Below the pieces are notes generated by a model. That model saw only the letters and a list, made by a program, of their open reading frames with translations. It made no database searches and had not been told where the DNA came from. The position numbers were made by a program, and so were the translations under genes. A stretch of 64,000 bases of DNA, taken from the NCBI GenBank assembly GCA_018401645.1, contig JAGYKK010000009.1, positions 1-64,000 of the forward strand, in the 5' to 3' direction. Position 1 is the first letter of the stretch. Every line of letters begins with the position of its first letter. The DNA comes from Mycobacterium sp. GTDB taxonomy: Bacteria; Actinomycetota; Actinomycetes; Mycobacteriales; Mycobacteriaceae. Positions 29,629-38,073 of the stretch are shown here, in pieces.

Positions 29629-30965
29629 ATGACAGAGGATCCGCGCTACTCGCCACCGCAGCAGTCCGGCCGGCGGCCGAATCAGCAAGGGACCCCGGGC
29701 TACAACCAGCCCGGGTTTCAGCCGCCTTACGACTGGCGCTACCCGACTGGCCCCGGGTACCACGGGCCCGTTGGCCGACCCGTACCCGGCGATGGGTGCG
29801 GGCGGCGCGACGTTGCCGCCGCCGGCGCGCAGAAGAGTTTCCGCCCAGTGGCACTGACGCTGGGGCGCTGGCGATTGCCGGTCTCTCCGCCGGAGTTGGC
29901 GGCATGGTCGCGATGACGGCGCGGCCCGCCAATGCCCCCGTCACGACCATTGCCACTCCCGCTCCGAATGGACGAAACGTCCCGGCCGCCAACGTGCCAA
30001 TCGGAACGGTCGAGCAGGTTGCCGCCAAGGTAGTCCCCAGTGTGGTCAAGCTGGAGACGAAGATGGGACGCGCATCCGAGGAGGGATCGGGCATCGTGCT
30101 CTCCTCGGACGGGCTCATCCTGACCAACAGCCATGTCGTCGCGGGGGCGAAAGATCGCGCCCCCGGCGCCCCCGGCGCCCCCGGTGCGACCCCGGGATCG
30201 GCGATGGACGCGATGGTCACCTTCGCTGACGGCACTACCGCGCCGTTCACCGTCGTCGGCGCCGACCCGTCCAGCGACATCGCGGTGGTGCGGGCGCAGG
30301 GCGTCTCTGGTCTGACTCCGATCAACCTGGGCTCCTCGGCCAGCCTGCGGGTGGGCCAGGACGTGGTGGCCGTCGGTTCGCCGCTCGGACTGGAGGGCAC
30401 GGTGACCACCGGCATCATCAGCGCACTGAACCGGCCGGTTGCCGCCGGTGGCGATGCCAATAACCAAAACACGGTGCTCGACGCAATCCAGACTGACGCC
30501 GCGATCAACCCGGGAAACTCCGGGGGAGCGCTGGTCAACATGAGCGGTGAACTGGTGGGTGTGAACTCGGCGATCGCCACCCTCGGCGGCGATTCGGGCG
30601 CCGCCCGGAGTGGATCCATCGGATTGGGTTTCGCGATTCCGGTGGATCAGGCCAAACGTATCGCCGATGAACTGATAAGCACCGGGACCGCGTCGCATGC
30701 ATCGCTGGGCGTGCAGGTCAGCAACGACGTGATCGCCAACGGCGCGAAGATCGTCGATGTGGTCAAAGGCGGTCCGGCCTCGGTCGCCGGCCTACCGAAC
30801 GGGGTGGTCGTCACCAAAGTCGACGATCGCGTCGTCGGAAGCGCCAACGCTCTGGTGGCTGCGGTCCGGTCACGGGCGCCGGGCGACAAGCTGACGCTGA
30901 CCTACGTCGATCCTTCGGGAGGAAACCAGACGGTTCAGGTGACGCTTGGGAAAGCGGAGCAGTGA
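29629..30965 (+). CDS. pepD: HtrA-type serine protease PepD (frameshifts in the linker)
   Basis: Envelope quality-control protease/chaperone. The N-terminus from ATG 29629 (MTEDPRYSPPQQSG, then PYDWRYPTGP) is the proline-rich cytoplasmic part. Frame breaks at about 29770-29870 hide the join; the membrane helix IAGLSAGVGGMVAM resumes in the long clean frame. The trypsin-like domain has the triad in LTNSHVVAG (His), PSSDIAVV (Asp) and INPGNSGGALV (Ser), followed by one PDZ domain (SLGVQVSND, GGPASVAGLPNGVVVTKVDDR). The last four bases overlap moaB2. In M. tuberculosis PepD processes stress signals for MprAB and SigE. Confidence 0.92.
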
Positions 30966-31546
30966 CCCGGTCGGACATGAGCGAGCGCCCGCTGGCGGCT
31001 GTCCGGGACTCCGCCCGTACGGTGGTGGACGGCGATACGGTGTCACTCATGGAACAGCCTGATGGGTCAACCGGTCGTGCCCTGGTGGTGGTCGTCGACG
31101 ACCGCAGAGCACGGGGGGTCGAAGAGGACAGTAGCGGTCCTTTGGTGACCGAGTTACTCGCCGAGGCGGGTTTCGTCGTCGATGGGGTCGTCGTGGTGTC
31201 GGCCGATGAGATCGAAATTCGCAATGCTCTGAACACGGCGGTCATCGGCGGAGTCGACCTGGTGATCTCGGTCGGCGGAACGGGTGTCACACCCCGCGAC
31301 GTGGCCCCGGAGGCCACCGAGGCGCTCCTCGATCGGGAACTGCCGGGCATCGCCGAGGCCTTGCGTGCCTCGGGAGTGGCGGCCGGTAGCACCGAGGCCG
31401 GCCTTTCTCGCGGCCTGGCAGGGATTTCGGGCAGCACGCTGGTGGTCAATCTCGCCGACTCCCGTGCGGCGGTCCGGGATGGCATGGCGACCCTGGGGCC
31501 ACTGGCCGCTCATGTGATCGCCGAGTTGTCCAACCTCGAAGCCTGA
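30962..31546 (+). CDS. moaB2: MoaB2-type molybdopterin-biosynthesis-like protein
   Basis: MogA/MoaB-fold protein, 194 aa. Fold markers are ALVVVVDDRR, SGPLVTELLAEAGFVVDGVVVVSAD, DLVISVGGTGVTPRDVAPEATEALLDRELPGIAEALR and LSRGLAGISGSTLVVNLADSRAAV. GTG 30962 overlaps the pepD stop (GTGA); ATG 30977 is an alternative. In M. tuberculosis MoaB2 (Rv0984) belongs to the mprAB-pepD operon and has been reported to bind SigE; a role in molybdopterin adenylylation is only inferred from fold. Confidence 0.9.
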   Translation: MTRSDMSERPLAAVRDSARTVVDGDTVSLMEQPDGSTGRALVVVVDDRRARGVEEDSSGPLVTELLAEAGFVVDGVVVVSADEIEIRNALNTAVIGGVDLVISVGGTGVTPRDVAPEATEALLDRELPGIAEALRASGVAAGSTEAGLSRGLAGISGSTLVVNLADSRAAVRDGMATLGPLAAHVIAELSNLEA

Positions 31547-31628
31547 GAACTGTGAACACCGTGTTTCGGGGCTGTGACGTCGGAAAATGTCCGGAATGTG
31601 GCCTTGATCACAGCAGCGGGGCCCCCCG

Positions 31629-31784
31629 GTGACCGTCCAGCGCCCTTCCAGGGCCGAGATCGACCAGGTATTCGGAACCCCGACTGACCAGACCCCCTTC
31701 GCGGAACCATCTACGGACGTCGCTGCCGAGGATGCGGAGCGGGAACGCTGGTTGCGGGAAAACGTTCCGCCACACAGCCTTTGA
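31629..31784 (+). CDS. Small hypothetical protein (51 aa)
   Basis: Reading frame from GTG 31629: starts VTVQRPSRAEIDQVFG, ends ERERWLRENVPPHSL. The amphipathic, acidic composition and the terminal WLRENVPPH-type motif, which I recognise from other short mycobacterial proteins, suggest it is real. No good ribosome binding site is visible and it is below the usual annotation limit. Function unknown. Confidence 0.5.
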   Translation: MTVQRPSRAEIDQVFGTPTDQTPFAEPSTDVAAEDAERERWLRENVPPHSL

Positions 31785-31788
31785 CGTT

Positions 31789-31807
31789 TCTAATCGGTTT
31801 CTAAGGG
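31789..31807 (+). promoter_or_regulatory. Candidate MprA box upstream of the MspA-type porin
   Basis: TCTAATCG-GTT-TCTAAGGG has the same 11-bp-period direct repeat (TCTAA twice) as the sites before mprA and pepD, though it matches only the TCTMA core. It begins five bases after the small ORF stop and 236 bases before the porin ATG. Confidence 0.45.
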
Positions 31808-32042
31808 AAACTTTGGGGACAATTTTCTCGCCCACCGGCATCGGTAGTGCCGTCCTTAGAACGTCTCGGCGCGCGCGACCGCGTTGGCCGTTTCGCCCTC
31901 GGCCGTGCCGGCTTACCGCCAGCCATTTAAGAGATCTGATCGTCGGGCCTGCCGGTTCGCGTTGCTTGCATCGTTGCCGAACCGATATCTTCGTCGTGGC
32001 CGGTGGACCTTCGGGGTTCATCACGGAGACCCTGGGGAGTCC

Positions 32043-32672
32043 ATGAAGGCAATGCGTGTTCTGGTGGCACTGGTTGCGGCGTCCTCGGCCCTGTTCGTCG
32101 GGGCGGGGACCGCCCATGCGGGTATGGACGATCAAATGAGCCTGGTTGACGGCAAGGGCCGCACCATGACGATCCAGCAGTGGGACACCGTGCTCAACGG
32201 GGTGTACGCGCTGGACCGCAACCGGTTGACCCGCGAGTGGTTTCATTCCGGGCGGTCCGTCTACAACGTGTCGGGCCCGGGGCCGAAGAGTTCGTCGGCA
32301 CCTTAGGTGGGTTACCAGGTGGGCTTCCGTGGTCGCTGAACGTGGGCCTGAACTTCAGCACACCACACCCAACATCTTCCTCTCCGACGCGAGCATCTCC
32401 CCGCTGGGCTTTGACCCGATCGGCTCGGTCGTCACTCCGAACCTGTTCCCGGGCGCCTCGATCAGTTCGGATCTGGGCAACGGCCCCGGCATCCAGAGGT
32501 TGCGACCTTCTCCGTGGACGTGGAAGGCCCGGAGGGTGCGGTGGCCGTGGCCAACGCCCACGGCATGGTCACCGGCGCGGCCGGCGGGGTGCTGCTGCGC
32601 CCCTTCGCCCGACTGATCTCCCAGGCCGGTGACAACGTCACCACCTACGGCGAACCCTGGGACATGAACTAG
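32043..32672 (+). CDS. MspA-family outer-membrane porin (frameshifted)
   Basis: Octameric beta-barrel porin of the mycobacterial outer membrane, typical of fast growers. ATG 32043, GGGAG upstream, a clean signal peptide (MKAMRVLVALVAASSALFVG, cleavage after AHA), then mature sequence GMDDQMSLVDGKGRTMTIQQWDT, LDRNRLTREWFHSGRSVYNVSG. After breaks from about 32285 the rest is recovered in other frames: GFPWSLNVGLNFS, TTPNIFLSDASISPLG, VVTPNLFPGASISSDLGNGPGIQ, ATFSVDVEGPEG, AHGMVTGAAGGVLLRPFARLIS, and YGEPWDMN at the end. The span equals a normal mspA gene. The constriction segment reads LSDASI where MspA has IDDGDI, so fewer acidic residues. Confidence 0.88.
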
Positions 32673-32705
32673 AGCCCATCCCTGTCCGGGTCAGTCCCTC
32701 GTCGG

Positions 32706-33125
32706 TTATTCGTCGAGCGTGAAGTTCTTCGCCCGCGGACGTCCCGGCAAGGTGTCCTTGCCGCCGAGGGCGTCGCGGATCTCGGTCAGCAGGCGGGCCT
32801 GCTTGTCGGCCGCGTCCTCCGCAGCGTCGCTCGTCCGCATCTTGTTGTAAGGCACGACGATGAGGAAGTAGACGACGGCCGCCACCAAACGAAGTTGATG
32901 GTGCCGTCAGAGGACGTTGAGGTCGATCGTCTGGCCGCCGCCGATGCCGATCTGAAGGATGCCGTAGGAGGCTTCCTTCCCGGCCCCGATCCGGTTGATC
33001 AGCGGTTGGATGATGCTGTCGGTGAATTTGGTGACTAATCCGGTGAACGCGGTGCCGATGACCACCGCGACCGCGAGGTCGACGATGTTGCCTCCGGCGA
33101 GGAACTCCTTGAATCCCTTTAACAC
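32706..33125 (-). CDS. mscL: Large-conductance mechanosensitive channel MscL (frameshifted)
   Basis: Homopentameric channel opened by membrane tension. N-terminal half is clean: [35 protein letters not shown] (helix 1) up to [11 protein letters not shown]. One or two base losses near 32890-32915 move the frame to [20 protein letters not shown] (helix 2) and the C-terminal bundle helix with RAKNFTLDE. Length of the reconstructed product, about 140 aa, is normal for mycobacteria. Confidence 0.9.
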
Positions 33126-33189
33126 GGTAAGCCTTTCTTTGCTGTAATTGCCTGCTGGCGTGGCCAGCGTAGCGCACCTGGCTCGCGTT

Positions 33190-33833
33190 TCAATGAATCG
33201 TCAAAGTGACCGTTTGCACCAGGGTGGCGCCCGCGAGCACGTTGGCCGCAGGTGCCGGAAGCGCGACCAGCACCACCCGTTCGTTGCCGGCTCCGACCGA
33301 CGTCGGTGCGGCTGATACCAAAACCACCACGGCGTTTCTGGCCACCACTTCAGGCCGAGCATCCGCCCCGGCCGGGGCCCAGCACGTCGACGATGTCGCC
33401 GGTGCGGATCAAGTCAAGAACCGCGGCGTCGGTGACATGCAGTGGCACCAACCGCGTCGGGTCAGCGTTGAGCCCCGGCCAGTCGGGGGCCCAGTACCCG
33501 GGCGTCGGTCAGTATCTCGCCGCGCCGGACCGGCCCGGCGAGGGTCGCCCCGGCGATCGACAGATCGGTGTGGGCGCCGTCGGGAAGGGTTGCCGCGGAA
33601 CGTCTCTCCAGGCGAACGTCGTTGGCGGTCAATGGCGTGCCCGGGCTGAGATCCCGGACCGCGACCGCCACATCTCGGGCCGCCGCGCCCGGATCGGGAC
33701 GAAGCGAAGCGATACCCGCCAGCACCACCAGGACCCCCGCCGCGATACGACGCGCCAATACCGTTCGGGTGAAATCGGGGCGTAGACTGCGCGAAACCCT
33801 GTCCAGCAGAGTGGGATTCAATGATGTCGCCAT
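33190..33833 (-). CDS. SAF-domain membrane protein (CpaB/RcpC-like, frameshifted)
   Basis: From ATG 33833: an N-terminal helix ([17 protein letters not shown]) then a SAF domain, [25 protein letters not shown] and [23 protein letters not shown]. After frame changes near 33480 and 33375 the rest is recovered as [24 protein letters not shown] and [31 protein letters not shown], ending at 33190. SAF proteins of this kind relate to Flp pilus assembly proteins, but no pilus genes are here. It commonly sits beside mscL in mycobacteria. Confidence 0.78.
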
Positions 33834-33895
33834 ACCGCCACGGTAAGGCGCGGCCCAGCGCCGAGTCGGCGAACTCAGCGCAGCTTGTGGATAAC

Positions 33896-34330
33896 CTAGC
33901 CGGAGGTGGCGGCTGGAGTTGAGCCTTTCGTCGGCGAAGGTCCCGAACTCGTCGCCGCCGGGCTTGAACTGGACTTGTTCGACTCAGACTTGTTGTTCGA
34001 CTCAGACTTGTTGTTCGGCTCAGATTTGTTCGGCTCAGATTTGTTCGGCTCAGATTTGTTCGACTCGGATTTGTTCGACTCGGATTTACCAGGATTCGCC
34101 ATCTCCGAGGCCGACGGGGTCCCCGAATCACTCGCGGCCGGACCCTTGGCGGCTTCGCGACTGTCATTTCGGTAGAAGCCGCTGCCCTTGAACACCACGC
34201 CGACCGAGTTGAACATTTTGCGCAACCGTCCCGAGCACTTGGGGCAGGTCGTCAGCGCATCCTCGGAAAAAGCTTGCACCGCGTCGAACCTGTTATCGCA
34301 CTCGGTGCATGCGTAGCTGTAGGTCGGCAC
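33896..34330 (-). CDS. ruc: FmdB-type zinc-ribbon protein, Ruc (redox-regulated chaperone) orthologue, with an expanded tail
   Basis: Orthologue of Rv0991c, reported as the redox-regulated chaperone Ruc acting with the DnaK system. The N-terminal FmdB zinc ribbon is intact: Cys8, Cys11, Cys29 and Cys32 (YACTECDNRF, TCPKCSGRL), then the hydrophobic MFNSVGVVFKGSGFYR. From about residue 57 the protein is disordered; residues 83-119 are tandem KSESN/KSEPN units, clearly longer and more regular than the M. tuberculosis tail (about 110 aa total versus 144 here). ATG 34330 is the only sensible start. Confidence 0.85.
   Translation of the reverse strand: MPTYSYACTECDNRFDAVQAFSEDALTTCPKCSGRLRKMFNSVGVVFKGSGFYRNDSREAAKGPAASDSGTPSASEMANPGKSESNKSESNKSEPNKSEPNKSEPNNKSESNNKSESNKSSSSPAATSSGPSPTKGSTPAATSG
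33972..34089 (-). repeat. Tandem 15/18-bp repeats in the ruc tail
   Basis: On the plus strand the unit reads TTGTTCG[AG]CTCAGA[CT], repeated about seven times, with TTG sometimes doubled to give 18-bp units. Encodes KSE[SP]N, so copy number changes keep frame. Confidence 0.85.
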
Positions 34331-34373
34331 GTGAACCCTCCGGTGAAGACTGAATTTTTAGCACTCTATCGCG

Positions 34374-34991
34374 TCAAGTGCCAGCACCGCTATTCCTCGC
34401 CCGGGTTGTCGCCAGGGCGATCAGGCCGTTCCCGGGGGTCAGGGCGTGCGTCATCGGAATATCGTGGGGTTCGGCCGGCAGCGACTTGACGACCTCTTCG
34501 TCGCGCACCACGGCGACCAGCCGGGTACCGGGAGCACACAGTGCCAGCGACCGGTCGTAGAAGCCCCCGCCGCGGCCGAGGCGGACGCCGGCGTGGTCGA
34601 CGGCGAGGGCGGGAACCAGCACCACGCCGGCTTGGGCCACCGCCGACGGTTCCAGCCAGCCCTGGGCAGGCTCGCGCAGGCCGAAGCGGGCCGAAACGAG
34701 GTCACCCGGGACATATCGAGCCCATCGCAGTGCCAGGTGCTCGTTGTCGGCACCGGTCCGAGTCACCGGCAGCAACACCGTCGCACCCAACTCGTGCAAC
34801 CGGTCCACCATCTCCGGCGAGCCGGGCTCGGCGCCCACCGGAAGGTAGGCGCAGACCGTCTGGAATCCGACCACGAGATCGCCGAGGCGGCTGCACAATT
34901 GCTCGGCCTCCGCGCGGTGTACGTCAAGGGGCACGGCCCGACGGGCCGCCAGCAGGGCGCTGCGTAGCCCGGCTTTGGTCGCGGTGGTCAC
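34374..34991 (-). CDS. 5-formyltetrahydrofolate cyclo-ligase family protein
   Basis: 205 aa, Rv0992c orthologue. Converts 5-formyl-THF to 5,10-methenyl-THF using ATP. Visible motifs are KAGLRSALLAARRAV at the N-terminus, the phosphate-binding RLGRGGGFYDRSLA and VVRDEEVVKSLPAEPHD near the C-terminus. ATG 34991 is opposite the galU promoter region, divergent by 73 bases. Confidence 0.9.
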   Translation of the reverse strand: MTTATKAGLRSALLAARRAVPLDVHRAEAEQLCSRLGDLVVGFQTVCAYLPVGAEPGSPEMVDRLHELGATVLLPVTRTGADNEHLALRWARYVPGDLVSARFGLREPAQGWLEPSAVAQAGVVLVPALAVDHAGVRLGRGGGFYDRSLALCAPGTRLVAVVRDEEVVKSLPAEPHDIPMTHALTPGNGLIALATTRARNSGAGT

Positions 34992-35064
34992 GGCCTCACC
35001 CTTTCAGCGCGGACCCCGGTCGCGCCATAGCTGGGGGCGAGGCCTGCGCGTTAAGGTGTGGAAC

Positions 35065-35979
35065 GTGTCCACTGTGCCGCGGGTTCCGTTTCCCCGAACG
35101 GCCATTGTGCCGGCCGCGGGTCTGGGCACTCGCTTCCTTCCGGCGACCAAGACGATCCCCAAGGAATTGTTGCCGGTGGTCGACACCCCCGGTATCGAGC
35201 TGGTGGCCGAGGAAGCCGCCGAGGCCGGGGCTGAGCGACTGGTGATCGTTACCTCCGCGGGCAAAGACAGTGTCGTCGCCCACTTCGTTGAGGATCTGGT
35301 GCTGGAAGGCACACTGGAGGCCCGCGGCAAGAAAGCCATGCTCGCAAAGGTCCGTCGAGCGCCGGACTTGATCAAGGTGGAGTCGGTGATCCAAGCCGAA
35401 CCGCTGGGACTGGGCCATGCGGTGGGCTGCGTGGAACCGGTGCTTTCCCCCGACGAAGATGCGGTGTCGGTGCTGTTGCCCGACGATCTGGTGCTGCCTA
35501 TCGGAGTGCTGGAAACCATGGCCAAAGTACGTGCCAAGCGGGGTGGCACGGTGCTGTGCGCCATCGAGGTGTCGCCGTCTGAGGTCAGCGCCTACGGCGT
35601 GTTCGATGTCGAGATCGTGCCCGACGCCGTCAACCCGAACGTACTGAGGGTCAAGGGCATGGTGGAAAAACCGTCGGCTGATAAGGCTCCCTCGCTTTTC
35701 GCGGCGGCCGGGCGCTACCTCCTTGACCGGGCGATTTTCGACGCGCTACGGCGGGTGAAACGAGGTGCCGGCGGCGAAATTCAGCTCACCGACGCGATCG
35801 CGCTGCTGATCGCCGAAGGCCACCCCGTGCACGTCGTGGTGCATCGTGGGTCTCGACACGACCTGGGAAATCCCGGCGGGTATCTCAAGGCTGCGGTTGA
35901 CTTTGCCCTGGATCGTGACGACTATGGCCCGGACTTGCGGCGGTGGCTGGTTGAACGGCTGGGCCGGGCCGAAACGTAG
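35065..35979 (+). CDS. galU: UTP--glucose-1-phosphate uridylyltransferase
   Basis: Makes UDP-glucose for arabinogalactan, glycogen and trehalose pathways. 304 aa with the nucleotidyltransferase signature AIVPAAGLGTRFLPATK, KELLPVVDTPGI, EPLGLGHAVGC, LLPDDLV and RHDLGNPGGYLKA. GTG 35065 lies 9 codons before the first conserved strand, as in M. tuberculosis Rv0993. The gene is intact and leads the moeA1-rimJ-glpR row. Confidence 0.94.
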   Translation: MSTVPRVPFPRTAIVPAAGLGTRFLPATKTIPKELLPVVDTPGIELVAEEAAEAGAERLVIVTSAGKDSVVAHFVEDLVLEGTLEARGKKAMLAKVRRAPDLIKVESVIQAEPLGLGHAVGCVEPVLSPDEDAVSVLLPDDLVLPIGVLETMAKVRAKRGGTVLCAIEVSPSEVSAYGVFDVEIVPDAVNPNVLRVKGMVEKPSADKAPSLFAAAGRYLLDRAIFDALRRVKRGAGGEIQLTDAIALLIAEGHPVHVVVHRGSRHDLGNPGGYLKAAVDFALDRDDYGPDLRRWLVERLGRAET

Positions 35980-36026
35980 GACTGGCGGCGGTCCCGCGTA
36001 AGTGTCTCGAGGCGGAAAGGCGCGCT

Positions 36027-37259
36027 GTGCGTTCGGTGGAGGAGCAACAGGCCAGGGTCATGGCTGCCGCAGTGGCGCCGAGGCCGGTGCGAGTTCCGAT
36101 CGCGGAGTCTCAGGGCCTGATGTGTGCGGAGGAAGTGCTCACCGAGCAGCCCCTCCCCGGCTTCGATCAGGCCGCGATCGACGGGTACGCGGTGCGCAGC
36201 GTCGACGTCAACGATGGCGTCGACGGCGAGATCGTGCTGCCGGTGATGGCGGTCATCGAGGCCGGCACCCGTACTCCGAGCCGGTTGCAGCCCAAGCAGG
36301 CGGCGCGGGTCCAAACCGGTGCGCCGATGCCCACCCTTGCCGACGCGGTCTTGCCGTTGCGGTGGACCGACGGCGGACAGTCGCGGGTGCGGGTGTTGCG
36401 CGGGGTGCGTCCGGGGGCCTACGTGCGTCGCGCGGGCGACGACGTGCAGCCCGGAGACGTTGCGGTACGGGCTGGTTCGATCATCGGCGCCGCACAGGTC
36501 GGACTGTTGGCCGCGGTCGGCCGCGAGCGGGTACTCGTCCACCCGCGGCCTCGGGTGACGGTGATGAGCGTGGGCGGGGAACTCGTCGACATCGCCCGAA
36601 CCCCGGGGCATGGCCAGGTATATGACGTGAATTCCTACGCGTTGGCCGCGGCCGCCCGTGACGCCGGTGCGGAGGTGAGCCGGATCGGTATCGTCAGCGC
36701 CGACGGCAAGGAACTGCGCGACGTCGTCGAGAGCCAACTCAACCGCGCCGAGGTGGTGGTGATCGCCGGCGCGGTCGGTGGGGCCGCGGCCGAGAGTCTG
36801 CGCGCGGTGCTCTCCGAGCTCGGCGACATGGAGGTCACCCGGGTCGCGATGCATCCCGGCTCGGTGCAGGGTTTCGGTCAACTCGGCGCCGAAGGTGTCC
36901 CCACCTTCTTGTTGCCGACCAACCCGGTCAGTGCGCTGGTGGTGTTCGAGGTGATGGTGCGCCCGTTAATCCGGCTGTCGTTGGGTAAGCGGCAGGCGAT
37001 TCGCAGGGTGATTCGCGCTCGCTCGCTCGCCCCGATTGCGTCCGTGCCCGGCCGTAAGGGATTCCTTCGCGGTCAACTGCTCAGGGACCAGGACAGTGGC
37101 GAATACCTGGTGGAAGCAATCGGTGACAACCCGAATGGGTCGTCGCACCTGCTGGCGTCTCTGGCCGAGGCGAACTGTCTGGTGATGGTGCCCAGCGAGG
37201 TCGCCGAAATCGATGCCGGAGAGTTCGTGGACGTCGCCTTCCTGGCCCAACGCGGCTGA
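36027..37259 (+). CDS. moeA1: MoeA-fold protein, probably the gephyrin-like divisome protein Glp
   Basis: 410 aa, orthologue of Rv0994. MoeA domains III/I are present (SVEEQQARVMAAAVAPRPV, PLPGFDQAAIDGYAV; RVTVMSVGGELVD), but active-site elements of true molybdenum insertases are altered: SGGVSVGEADY is replaced by AVGGAAAESLR (250-259), the lysine segment IKPGKPFAFG by MHPGSVQGFG (275-284) and LPGNPVSA by LPTNPVSA (297-304). This suits the non-catalytic paralogue Glp that, in Corynebacterium, binds FtsZ and a membrane receptor GlpR. The membrane protein two genes downstream fits GlpR. GTG start 36027 with GGAAAGG upstream. Confidence 0.88.
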   Translation: MRSVEEQQARVMAAAVAPRPVRVPIAESQGLMCAEEVLTEQPLPGFDQAAIDGYAVRSVDVNDGVDGEIVLPVMAVIEAGTRTPSRLQPKQAARVQTGAPMPTLADAVLPLRWTDGGQSRVRVLRGVRPGAYVRRAGDDVQPGDVAVRAGSIIGAAQVGLLAAVGRERVLVHPRPRVTVMSVGGELVDIARTPGHGQVYDVNSYALAAAARDAGAEVSRIGIVSADGKELRDVVESQLNRAEVVVIAGAVGGAAAESLRAVLSELGDMEVTRVAMHPGSVQGFGQLGAEGVPTFLLPTNPVSALVVFEVMVRPLIRLSLGKRQAIRRVIRARSLAPIASVPGRKGFLRGQLLRDQDSGEYLVEAIGDNPNGSSHLLASLAEANCLVMVPSEVAEIDAGEFVDVAFLAQRG

Positions 37260-37268
37260 CAGTCCCTG

Positions 37269-37914
37269 ATGAATCGTTGGGCGGGCGGGGCCGCTCATCC
37301 GGGGTGGCCGGCTCGGGTAGGCCCGCTGCGGTGCCGCCGGAGCCGTCGGTTGCGGCCGGTGCCCAGTGCGATGGTGCGCAGTGGAGCCGAACCCGAACTG
37401 GCCGAACGTGACAACCTCAGGCTGGAGCCCCACAGCGGAGCTGGGTTAGGTTGCCGACATACTGTTTTCGGCTTGGCCCGCGATGTATTCGGGTTTTGCG
37501 TTCAGGAGGCCCGCAAGGGCGAATGTTGCCGTATGTGATTGAGGTCGACGGCAGTTTCTGCGGCCAGCTGACGATCGGCAACGTTACCCATGGCGCGCTG
37601 CGGTCCGCCTGGATCAGGTACTGGGTGGCGAGTGAATTCACCGGTGGCGGCGTAGCCACCAGGGCGTTGGCACTGGGCGTGGACCACTGCTTCCGGACAG
37701 TGATGCTCCATCGCGTAGGGCCACGGTCCGTCGAGAACACGGCAAGTCGCCGGGTGTTGACCAAGGTGGGTTTTCGTGAGAGGCCTACTCAAGCGTTATC
37801 TCGACGTCGACCGGGCCTGGCGTGACCACCTCCCTGGTTGCAGTCACCGCCGAGGAGATCGAGGGTTCGGCAGCCGCCCAACTTGTCCGCCAGGGACTCG
37901 CCCGCCGCTACTGA
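37269..37914 (+). CDS. rimJ: GNAT N-acetyltransferase, RimJ-type (frameshifted)
   Basis: Rv0995-type acetyltransferase. Start at ATG 37269 (HPGWPARVGPL). Frame breaks around 37325, 37400 and 37500 interrupt the N-terminus; a clear stretch MLPYVIEVDGSFCGQLTIGNVTHGALRSAWIRYWVASEFTGGGVATRALALGVDH holds the acetyl-CoA-binding region (usually Q/RxxGxG/A, here GGGVATRAL). Then after shifts: VLTKVGFRE, GLLKRYLDVDRAWRDH and VAVTAEEIEGSAAAQLVRQGLARRY, ending TGA 37912-37914. Possible N-alpha-acetylation of a ribosomal or division protein is inferred from the name only. Confidence 0.82.
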
Positions 37915-38073
37915 GAGGAACCCGTTCGTTGCGCCCGCCGACCCTTTTTGTTACCAATGTGACAATTGTGACTGTGGTGCTTGTCATCCTGGAATTACAC
38001 GTGTGTAATTGCCTCGGCGCGCGTAGCACGGGCGGCCGTCTGAACCCTAGCCTGGTCGGGAAAGACAGGCCAC

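Noticed and set aside
33972..34089. CRISPR-like or intergenic repeat array
   Set aside because: Units are 15-18 bp, contiguous without spacers and in frame within the ruc gene.
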